DNA from: Paenimyroides tangerinum
Lineage (GTDB): Bacteria; Bacteroidota; Bacteroidia; Flavobacteriales; Flavobacteriaceae
Assembly (NCBI RefSeq): GCF_003865405.1
Contig: NZ_RQVQ01000018.1
Location: 1 to 64,000, forward strand
Direction of reading: 5' to 3'
DNA length: 64,000 nt
Made by a program: the position numbers and the translations under genes. Numbering within the stretch: the first letter of the stretch is position 1; each line of letters begins with the position of its first letter. Below are positions 55,601 through 62,318 of the stretch, piece by piece. Under the pieces are notes generated by a model, which worked only from the letters and a program-made list of their open reading frames with translations, ran no database searches and had not been told where the DNA came from.

Positions 55601-57218
55601 CAAATTTTAATGCATGAAGATTGATGTGTTCAACATCTAATTTGAAATCAACAGCTTTTGTTTTTGAACTAAAATCAATATTTCCGTCAAAATCTATTAA
55701 AGCATTTACATCTTTACTTATTAACGAACCTTGATATTGCGGCCATTTTAAGTTACCGTCAATTTCAATATCTTTAAAATTATAATTATTAAAAACGAAA
55801 GAATGAATTGCACCACTTACGTTCGTATCCAAACTTTCAGCATCAAAACCTTTTCCGTCAACGATTAGGTTTAAGCTTGTAGCTCCAATATTTGATTGTG
55901 AAATTAAGTTTCCGATATTGAAATTATCTAAATTAATTTCACCGTAATATGTTGCTAATTTTGGCTTATTCAATTGCTGCATCGAAAGTATAGCTGTTGC
56001 TTTTCCTAGATTAGAAATTGCATTAAAATCGGCATCTAAAGTGAAATTCGAATATTGTATTGAACCATTTAAATCAATCATTCCAAGTGTTGATAATTGA
56101 GTCGGAAGTGATTTACCTAAAACATTTGGCAATAATGAAACTGCATTTTCACGAGAAATATACAATCTCTCTAATTGTGAAAAAATTTTAAATTCTTTTG
56201 TTTTGTCAAGAAGATTTGTAAAATCAAATGAACCACGGATTTGAGAATTTAAATCATCAGTTAAATTGGTATTTGATAAAGTAAATTTATTTAGCGTTCC
56301 TTTTAATTTGGTTTTTAGATATAGTTTTTTGTTTTTACCAAATTCATTATAGAAATTTTGAAGTTCATTTGTAGCTAAAATGGATTTTTCAATATCAATA
56401 TCAAGATTTACTTTATCGACGAAATATTTTAAATCACCTTCTGCATAATTCATTTTGATCGAACCTTTCAATTGAGAATCTTTTGTTTCAAGATTTAAAT
56501 TAGCAATATCCATCGATGTTTTAGTCATCGAAAAATCAGTTTTTAAATCTTTAACATGAAAACCATGATGATCATCAAAATTTAGCTTTGTGATATTAGC
56601 CGAAATATTTGGTCCTTTGATTAATAGATTATCTAAAGATCCATTTAAATTAGTAAAATCGAGTGTTTTCGGATTTTTATTATTATCATCAGTTATACTA
56701 AAGCTTCCATTTTCAACTTCGATATGATTTATTTTCATTAAAAACTTACCAGAACCAGGCTTTCCATCATCAATTACAGCAATAAATTTATCAAGATTTG
56801 AGATTGTATCGCCTTTGTAAGTATGAATATGAAAATCTAATTTTTCGACTTTAGTAGAACCAAAAAAAAGTTGCCCGTTGATTAATTTATTAAAATCTAA
56901 GATATTTGTATGCAGTTTTCCAATTTTCCCAAGTGTATTTTCATGATCGTCTTTAACAGAAACATTTTTAAGGATAACATTTCCGTCAATTCGGAGAGCA
57001 ACCATTCCAATTGAAGTGTTCATATTAAACTCTTCGTTTATCTTTTTTGAAGCATATTGAGCAATTGCAGTTTGAACCACAGGTGTAGTCAAAGCTACTG
57101 ATATAGCAAAAATTAGCAACAAAAGTACCAAGAGAATTCGAAATAGTATTTTAATAAATTTTTTGATAGTTGTAATTGTTTTAAATTTGCTTCGGAAATT
57201 CAGTTTTTGAATAAACAA
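52662..57218 (-). CDS. tamB: Very large TamB/DUF490-domain translocation and assembly protein
   Basis: About 1518 residues. One N-terminal membrane anchor (KILFRILLVLLLLIFAISVA), then a long repetitive beta-helix made of AsmA-like and DUF490 repeats (for example LNGSIQYSNFTLDADFNA, FKVNSTIENDDIESFFLNG), the conserved C-terminal DUF490 region (GFITMQINTLGSFNMWGDFQ, TQANPAIIVENS) and a charged tail. TamB-like proteins span the periplasm and move lipids or assemble outer-membrane proteins. There is no ATG before the anchor: the frame opens with TTG at 57218, and that TTG overlaps a -7-like box, so the true start is uncertain. Divergent from tsaD. Confidence 0.9.
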   Translation of the reverse strand: MFIQKLNFRSKFKTITTIKKFIKILFRILLVLLLLIFAISVALTTPVVQTAIAQYASKKINEEFNMNTSIGMVALRIDGNVILKNVSVKDDHENTLGKIGKLHTNILDFNKLINGQLFFGSTKVEKLDFHIHTYKGDTISNLDKFIAVIDDGKPGSGKFLMKINHIEVENGSFSITDDNNKNPKTLDFTNLNGSLDNLLIKGPNISANITKLNFDDHHGFHVKDLKTDFSMTKTSMDIANLNLETKDSQLKGSIKMNYAEGDLKYFVDKVNLDIDIEKSILATNELQNFYNEFGKNKKLYLKTKLKGTLNKFTLSNTNLTDDLNSQIRGSFDFTNLLDKTKEFKIFSQLERLYISRENAVSLLPNVLGKSLPTQLSTLGMIDLNGSIQYSNFTLDADFNAISNLGKATAILSMQQLNKPKLATYYGEINLDNFNIGNLISQSNIGATSLNLIVDGKGFDAESLDTNVSGAIHSFVFNNYNFKDIEIDGNLKWPQYQGSLISKDVNALIDFDGNIDFSSKTKAVDFKLDVEHINLHALKFVKDSISEFKGNIVLNATGNSIDDFAGSLHVENAFYQNSEEQFFFDNFELKSSFDEEGVRTIEMNSPDILDGYVRGKYQLKQVKDIIENALGSIYTNYKPNKLAEGQFMEFDFDINSKIIEIFVPNIEISENTKVQGNINADDGDFKFNLNSPYVKLAQNSLKKIDVTVDNKNPLFNTYITIDSIQIPNYDITEFNFINITQNDTLFARTEFKGGKEAKDYYNLNLYYTIDEGNKSIVGLQKSEVNFKNSLWYLNEDDDASNRIVFNKKLTDFNVEEISLSHNEQLVRLNGVMRDSTYKDINLTFDKVDLAKVTPDLNNLSFAGLVNGNISFIQENKIFKPTSHLTIDDLTVNDILLGLFSFDVKGDESLRNFKVNSTIENDDIESFFLNGNINVQKNASVLDLEAGFVDFNLKSIAPLLSSIMADVRGDASGRIAVKGTHKKPAIDGRLYLKNSGMRPVFTGVDYLFEENTTLDVTESKFILRNANIIDSKYQTKGIVNGTIAHKAFQDWNLNVRLSSNNLLALDTKYIEGTPYYGTAFIDGFATIVGPAEALQIKIEAKSEKGTNIKIPLGDSGGVGDNNFIHFLSPEEKRNRELGIVETNNVNQFGGIQLDFEFEITPEAEIEVILDPATGHAMKGKGVGFITMQINTLGSFNMWGDFQVYEGYYNYKYGLVIDKKFTVKKYGTIRWDGDPLNAALDLSAIYKTQANPAIIVENSAINRKVDTEVAIVLTGNLSNPNIDFEINFPNVSSTIKSELEYKLSDKDTRETQAFALLATGSFISASSDTSVVYGSLFERASSLFDDLFSDEDSKVKIGMTYSQSARNPLADDDAARVGVTLQTQISDRVFVNGKLGVPVGGAEDNVIIGDVEIQLLLNEDGTLRGRVFNRENDINYIGEGIGYTQGVGITYEVGFDTFKELIQKIMIRADKRAKEKAIEQNKKKTDEQIPDDDYGVDFLKFQENRRDEQSDNEEPPINKEK

Positions 57219-57275
57219 AAATATGGAATTTCAGATAAATTCTGCTATGAAAGTACAGTAAACTTTCTTTAAAAA

Positions 57276-58298
57276 ATGAAAAATAAAGATATATATATTC
57301 TAGCTATCGAAAGCTCTTGTGATGATACAGGAGCCGCTGTTTTAAAAGATAATAATGTGATTTCAAATGTAGTTGCTCGTCAAGATATTCATGAGCAATA
57401 TGGCGGTGTAATTCCAGAACTTGCTTCAAGAGCACATCAGCAAAATATCGTTCCGACGATAGATGTAGCCTTAAAAAAAGCAAACATTACCAAAGAACAA
57501 CTTTCTGCAATTGCATTTACGCAAGGTCCAGGTTTAATGGGTTCGTTACTTGTTGGCGGTTCTTTTGCTAAATCATTATCAATGGCATTAGATATTCCGT
57601 TAATCGCCGTAAATCACATGCACGCTCACATTTTAGCACATTTTATTAACGAAGAAGGTTTTGACAAACCTAGTTTTCCATTTTTAGCTTTGACAATTAG
57701 TGGCGGCCATACGCAAATTGTAAAGGTAAATTCATTTTTTGATTTAGAAATCCTTGGAGAAACAACAGATGATGCAGTTGGTGAAGCTTTTGATAAAACA
57801 GCTAAAATTCTAGGTTTTCCATATCCTGGAGGTCCATTAATTGATAAATTTGCAAAAGAAGGTAATCCGAAAGCTTATGCATTTACAAAACCGAAAGTTC
57901 CAGGTTTGAACTTCAGTTTTAGTGGATTAAAAACGCAAATTATGTATTTCATTCAAAAGAACATGGCAGAAAATCCAAATTTTATTGAAGAAAACAAGGC
58001 TGATATTTGTGCTTCAGTTCAGTTTACAATCATTAATATTTTGATGGATAAATTAAAAATGGCTGTAAATGAAACGGGTATTAAACAAATTGCTATTGGT
58101 GGTGGAGTTTCTGCAAATTCAGGAATTCGTCAAACCTTAAAAGAAGCTGAATCAAAATATGGATGGAAAACCTATATCCCAAAATTTGAATATACAACAG
58201 ACAATGCTGCCATGATTGGAATAGTCGGTTATCATAAATTTTTAGAAAATCATTTTAGCGACAGTTCAACTGTTTCTAAAGCAAGAATTGAGTTTTAA
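57276..58298 (+). CDS. tsaD: tRNA N6-adenosine threonylcarbamoyltransferase
   Basis: Transfers the threonylcarbamoyl group to A37 of ANN-decoding tRNAs, with TsaB and TsaE. The 340-residue protein starts ILAIESSCDDTGAAVL, has the metal ligands in NHMHAH (His114 and His118), the GGHT nucleotide motif (LTISGGHTQIV), GEAFDKTAKILGFPYPGGP and the C-terminal GGVSANSGIRQ. Full length. First gene of a plus-strand run with rsmE and a THUMP-like methyltransferase; divergent from tamB as is usual in Flavobacteriaceae. Confidence 0.97.
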   Translation: MKNKDIYILAIESSCDDTGAAVLKDNNVISNVVARQDIHEQYGGVIPELASRAHQQNIVPTIDVALKKANITKEQLSAIAFTQGPGLMGSLLVGGSFAKSLSMALDIPLIAVNHMHAHILAHFINEEGFDKPSFPFLALTISGGHTQIVKVNSFFDLEILGETTDDAVGEAFDKTAKILGFPYPGGPLIDKFAKEGNPKAYAFTKPKVPGLNFSFSGLKTQIMYFIQKNMAENPNFIEENKADICASVQFTIINILMDKLKMAVNETGIKQIAIGGGVSANSGIRQTLKEAESKYGWKTYIPKFEYTTDNAAMIGIVGYHKFLENHFSDSSTVSKARIEF

Positions 58299-58300
58299 TT

Positions 58301-59005
58301 ATGCAATTATTTTACACTCCAGAAATAAATAACGACACTGAAACTTACTTTTTTGACAAAGAAGAAAGTAAACATATAATTAAAGTTTTACGTAAGAAAG
58401 AAGGTGATATTTTACATGTTACTAATGGTTTAGGTTTTTTATTCAAAACAGAAATCATTCTAGCTTCTGAAAAAAAATGTACGGTAAAAATAATTGAATT
58501 CCAACAACAAACTGAGGTTCCTTTTTACATCCATTTAGCGGTTGCACCGACCAAAATGAACGATCGTTTTGAATGGTTTTTAGAAAAAGCTACTGAAATT
58601 GGAATCCAAGAAATCACACCAATTATTTGCGATCATTCTGAACGAAAGATTATTAAAACCGATCGTTTTGAAAAAATCATTCAATCGGCAATGAAGCAAT
58701 CAAATCAGTTTTATTTACCTAAGCTTAATGAACCAATGACGTTCAAAGAATTTATGAATCTTTCTAATGACGGAAATTTATTTATTGCGCATTGTGAAGA
58801 TACTATCAAAAATGATTTACATAAAAACATTCCTTTGAATGAAAAATACACCTTATTAATTGGACCAGAAGGGGATTTTTCAACCAAAGAAATTGAAACT
58901 GCAATCGCAAAAAATTTCAAACCAGTAGCTTTAGGAAACACCCGTTTAAGAACTGAAACTGCTGCTGTTGTAGCTTGTCATACTTTTGTTTTAGCAAATT
59001 CATAA
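58301..59005 (+). CDS. rsmE: 16S rRNA (uracil(1498)-N(3))-methyltransferase
   Basis: SPOUT-class methyltransferase for U1498 of 16S rRNA. The 234-residue protein has an N-terminal PUA-like domain (KEESKHIIKVLRKKEGDIL), then HLAVAPTKMNDRFEWFLEKA TEIG and the knotted SAM site LLIGPEGDFSTKEIE followed by LGNTRLRTETAAVVA. Two bases after tsaD, so in one operon. Confidence 0.96.
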   Translation: MQLFYTPEINNDTETYFFDKEESKHIIKVLRKKEGDILHVTNGLGFLFKTEIILASEKKCTVKIIEFQQQTEVPFYIHLAVAPTKMNDRFEWFLEKATEIGIQEITPIICDHSERKIIKTDRFEKIIQSAMKQSNQFYLPKLNEPMTFKEFMNLSNDGNLFIAHCEDTIKNDLHKNIPLNEKYTLLIGPEGDFSTKEIETAIAKNFKPVALGNTRLRTETAAVVACHTFVLANS

Positions 59006-59008
59006 ATT

Positions 59009-60190
59009 ATGGATTTATCTTTTATACTTCTTCCAGAAATTCAAAAGTTCATTAATGAAAATCTAAATACTGATGTTCAAAAATTAGCTTTAAAAAAGAA
59101 TCCATTTCCAGAATATGATTGGAAGATTATAATCAATCAAATTCACGCAAAACAAAAAGCACAATATAAATTACCAACTTGGTTTGAAACAGAAAATATC
59201 ATTTTTCCTTCGGTTTTATCTATTGAGCAAACTTCATCTGAACCTTTGGCAAAATTTAAAACAAGTTTGATTTCAGGCGAAAGATTAATTGATTTAACTG
59301 GTGGTTTTGGTATTGATGCTTACTATTTCTCAAAACAATTTAAAGAAGTTTATCATTGTGAATTTAACGAAGACCTTTCGGATATAGTAAAATCAAATGC
59401 AAGATTTCTTCAATCGCAAAATATCAAAACATTTAAAGGAGATTCATTAGAAATTCTAAAAAATTTAAATCAAACTTTTGACTGGATTTATATTGACCCA
59501 GCAAGAAGAAGCGATTCTAAACAAAAAGTTTTTTTATTAAAAGATTGCACGCCAAATGTTCCTGAAAATTTAGAAGAATATTTTAAATATTCAAATCAAA
59601 TTTTAATAAAGTCTGCTCCTATTTTAGATATTTCTGCTGGAATCAATGAATTAGAATTTGTAAAGAAAATCTACATCATCAGCTTAGAAAATGAAGTTAA
59701 AGAATTATTATGGATTTTAGAAAAAGGATTTAAACAAAAGATTGAATTAGAAGCTGTAAATATAAATAAAACAGAAGATTACAAAATTTACAAAACAACT
59801 TTAGAAGATGATTCTTTCTGTGATTTTAGCCAACCTAAAAACTATTTGTATGAACCATTTTCTTCAGTTATGAAAACTGGAAATTTTAATAAAATCGCCA
59901 ATGATTTCAATTTAGGAAAATTGCATCAGCATTCCCATCTTTACACAAATGATGATTTAATTGATTTCCCTGGAAGAAGGTTTAAAATTGAATCCATAAT
60001 TCCGTATCAAAAAAAGGAAATGAAAGCTGTTTTTGAAAATCAAAAATATAATATCACAATTCGTAATTTTCCAATTTCGGTCGAAGAATTAAGAAAAAAA
60101 TGGAAAATCAAAGATGGTGGCTCAAAATTTGCTTTCTTTACAACTAATTTTCAAAATGAAAAAATAGTACTTATTTGTAATAAAATATGA
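59009..60190 (+). CDS. Class I SAM methyltransferase with C-terminal THUMP-like domain
   Basis: 393 residues. Rossmann methyltransferase core: ERLIDLTGGFGIDAYYFSKQ (SAM motif I), YHCEFNEDLSDIVKSNARFL, and DWIYIDPARRSDSKQKVFLL (DPAR motif, typical of this Bacteroidota/Firmicutes family), followed by a C-terminal THUMP-like domain near 330-393 (FPGRRFKIES...ITIRNFPISVEELRKKWKIK). Substrate unknown; RNA is the likely target given the neighbours. Overlaps the next gene by 4 bases. Confidence 0.85.
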   Translation: MDLSFILLPEIQKFINENLNTDVQKLALKKNPFPEYDWKIIINQIHAKQKAQYKLPTWFETENIIFPSVLSIEQTSSEPLAKFKTSLISGERLIDLTGGFGIDAYYFSKQFKEVYHCEFNEDLSDIVKSNARFLQSQNIKTFKGDSLEILKNLNQTFDWIYIDPARRSDSKQKVFLLKDCTPNVPENLEEYFKYSNQILIKSAPILDISAGINELEFVKKIYIISLENEVKELLWILEKGFKQKIELEAVNINKTEDYKIYKTTLEDDSFCDFSQPKNYLYEPFSSVMKTGNFNKIANDFNLGKLHQHSHLYTNDDLIDFPGRRFKIESIIPYQKKEMKAVFENQKYNITIRNFPISVEELRKKWKIKDGGSKFAFFTTNFQNEKIVLICNKI

Positions 60191-60762
60191 AGAAAATTTT
60201 ACTAATTCTTATAATCGGATTTATCAGTTCTGTTCAAGCTCAGAAAAAAAACTGTTCTATTGATTATGAAGTCAAAAACGATTCAGTTGATTTAATCAAA
60301 TTGAATGACAAATTAATTTTCGAGAAAAATTTCAACGAAAAAAACGAAAGTTTATTTTTCTCATTAATTCGAAGCGGAGACGAAAATGTTTTACAATTTC
60401 AATGGCTAGAAAAAAGTAAAGATTTCACAATCAATCGTTGTTTTAACGCTGATTCTGAAATTCGTATCGATTTAATAAATGCAGATTTTGTAAACTTGAA
60501 AATTTATGACAATGACGTTTGTGCAACACTTGTTTTTGATGAAGTTCAACAAAACAACCTTAGAATTTTAAATACTTATTTCAGAATTGAAACTCAAGAT
60601 TTAGAAAAACTTTTAGCTTCAAAAATGTCGTTATTAACAGTAAATTTTTCTACAGGAAAAGAATATTATAACATAACAGATAAGTTAATATCAGAAAACT
60701 CAAAAACAGAATCTAAACCAGCTTTCTTTTTTATCGAAGAAATTCCTTGTTTAAAAAAATAA
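60187..60762 (+). CDS. Secreted hypothetical protein, 191 residues
   Basis: Family not recognised. Signal peptide MKKILLILIIGFISSVQAQ, then a beta-rich domain (CSIDYEVKNDSVDLIKLNDK, FSLIRSGDENVLQFQWLEKS) with four cysteines that may form disulfides in the periplasm. Starts inside the last codons of the methyltransferase gene (4-base overlap), so it is the fourth gene of the tsaD operon. Confidence 0.75.
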   Translation: MKKILLILIIGFISSVQAQKKNCSIDYEVKNDSVDLIKLNDKLIFEKNFNEKNESLFFSLIRSGDENVLQFQWLEKSKDFTINRCFNADSEIRIDLINADFVNLKIYDNDVCATLVFDEVQQNNLRILNTYFRIETQDLEKLLASKMSLLTVNFSTGKEYYNITDKLISENSKTESKPAFFFIEEIPCLKK

Positions 60763-60786
60763 ATAATCACAATACAAAAATAACAA

Positions 60787-61188
60787 ATGTTATATCAACC
60801 TATATTCAATGAGTTTTATGAACTTGTTAAAAAAAGTATCACTGAAGGAAAATTTGCAAAACTAACACTTGCAAAAACTATTGGTGATACTGAAATTAAA
60901 AACGTATATATCAAGCTAAATATCTTAGAAAACAATACGTATAATTTTGCTTTACTTACTAGATATAAAACGGAAGAAATTGAAAGTTTTCATTCTATTG
61001 ATGAAACGTTTGAAATAATAAGTTCTTATATTAAAAATCCGTTTTTGACTGTATTATTATTTACAATTGAAAAAGATTATACTTTCAAAGTAAATAAAAA
61101 AAATGCAGGCTCTATAGTTGAACAAGAACCAACATTTAAAAATGTTTCTCCAGTTATGCAAGAAATGATTGATAAAGGAATTATATAA
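60787..61188 (+). CDS. Hypothetical cytoplasmic protein, 133 residues
   Basis: Family not recognised. No signal peptide or membrane segment. Helical start (YQPIFNEFYELVKKSITEGK), a beta part (FAKLTLAKTIGDTEIKNVYI, TYNFALLTRYKTEEIES) and a C-terminal tail ending PVMQEMIDKGII. Lies 24 bases after the secreted protein gene; the next gene begins 25 bases later. Confidence 0.7.
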   Translation: MLYQPIFNEFYELVKKSITEGKFAKLTLAKTIGDTEIKNVYIKLNILENNTYNFALLTRYKTEEIESFHSIDETFEIISSYIKNPFLTVLLFTIEKDYTFKVNKKNAGSIVEQEPTFKNVSPVMQEMIDKGII

Positions 61189-61213
61189 ATTTAAAAAGCG
61201 ATTTCTAGTTATC

Positions 61214-61627
61214 ATGAATACATACAAATCTAGAGTTGGAATTGAAATGAAAATCATTTTACTTCTAATGTGCTTGTTTAATTTATATATTCTCATCACC
61301 GAAGGCTTTCATTTTTTCTTATTGATTTTAATGTTTAGTCCGATTGTATTTATCATTTATGTTATCAATCAAACATATTATCAAATCAAAAATGAAGTTC
61401 TTTATATTAAATCAAGCTTCTTTTTTCGTGAAGAACTTCCAATAAATAGGATTAGAAAAATAGATGAAGTTATAAATATAATCAACTCCCCTGCAATGTC
61501 AATAAAACGACTAGAATTGTTTTATGGTAAATATGATAGCATTATGATTTCACCTAAACATCAGGAACAATTTATATCTGAACTTTTAAGTGTGAATAAC
61601 AATATTGAAATTAAACTTAAAAAATAA
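61214..61627 (+). CDS. PH-domain membrane protein
   Basis: 137 residues. Two membrane segments (MKIILLLMCLFNLYILITEG and FHFFLLILMFSPIVFIIYVI) followed by a small bacterial PH-like domain (YYQIKNEVLYIKSSFFFREE LPINRIRKIDEV, then SPKHQEQFISELL), the layout of short YdbT/DUF-type PH proteins. Start at the ATG at 61214 (MNTYKSRVG); the frame further upstream overlaps the previous gene. Last gene before a bidirectional terminator. Confidence 0.75.
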   Translation: MNTYKSRVGIEMKIILLLMCLFNLYILITEGFHFFLLILMFSPIVFIIYVINQTYYQIKNEVLYIKSSFFFREELPINRIRKIDEVINIINSPAMSIKRLELFYGKYDSIMISPKHQEQFISELLSVNNNIEIKLKK

Positions 61628-61657
61628 AATCCAACTTATTTAAGGTCGGATTTTATT
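61623..61657 (+). terminator. Bidirectional terminator
   Basis: AATAAAATCC pairs with GGATTTTATT; it lies between the converging PH-domain and thioesterase genes and overlaps both stops. Confidence 0.72.
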
Positions 61658-62087
61658 CAGCATTAAAATTTTCAGATTTTGGTATAAATTCTATCAAACC
61701 GACCAATTCATTTGGAATTAAAGTAAGTTTTCTTTCAGCTAAATTCATCCAAGCACCATCAACATTTACAACAGCACATTTCACATCTTTACTATTGTAC
61801 AATTCGTGTGTAATCGAAAAACGATGATTCTCGTCATTAAATTTAGTCATTAAAACTTTTACATACACTTCTTCATCCATTCGAACTTCTTTGAAATAAA
61901 TAGTTTCTTCTTTGAATAAAATAGGACCAATTTTATGTTTCGCAAATTCTTGCATTGAAAAACCTACCTGTTTCATCATATTGCTTCTTGCTTGCGTACA
62001 TAAATCCGAATAAGCAGAATGTCTTAAATGTCCGTTTGCGTCTATTTGAGACCAAAGAACTTGTCCTTTATAGTAGATGTTTTCCAT
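61653..62087 (-). CDS. Acyl-CoA thioesterase, 4HBT/YbgC-FadM type
   Basis: Hot-dog-fold thioesterase of 144 residues. The active-site region is WSQIDANGHLRHSAYSDLCT, matching the 4-hydroxybenzoyl-CoA thioesterase signature with the catalytic Asp (family DxxGHxxNxxY); the rest (FSITHELYNSKDVKCAVVNV DGAWM) completes the fold. Substrate chain length is unknown. Single-gene unit with a promoter upstream. Confidence 0.88.
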   Translation of the reverse strand: MENIYYKGQVLWSQIDANGHLRHSAYSDLCTQARSNMMKQVGFSMQEFAKHKIGPILFKEETIYFKEVRMDEEVYVKVLMTKFNDENHRFSITHELYNSKDVKCAVVNVDGAWMNLAERKLTLIPNELVGLIEFIPKSENFNAE

Positions 62088-62103
62088 TTTTTATATTTGA
62101 ACA

Positions 62104-62134
62104 CAAATTTAATTTATTTTTACTTCATTTTCAA
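62104..62134 (-). promoter_or_regulatory. Promoter of the thioesterase gene
   Basis: On the minus strand, -33 TTG (62134-62132) and -7 TAAATTTG (62111-62104) are 20 bases apart; the ATG is 16 bases downstream. Confidence 0.6.
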
Positions 62135-62245
62135 CCTAAAAAATAAATTTAAAAGTATATTTAAATTTAAGTAATTGTAAATTTGAGGGGGTGATTGTGT
62201 GTAATCAATCTGTTTTTGAAAATAAACGCAAAAAAAACAGGGGTC

Positions 62246-62278
62246 TTGTTATGTTTTTGATTTTTTTTATTACTTTTG
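62246..62278 (+). promoter_or_regulatory. Promoter of glnN
   Basis: TTG at 62246-62248 and TACTTTTG at 62271-62278 are 22 bases apart; the glnN ATG is 40 bases downstream. A further -7-like TAAATTTG lies near 62178. Confidence 0.55.
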
Positions 62279-62318
62279 AGCCATAATTAAGGAAGTAAAA
62301 CTTAAAACACTTAAAAAA

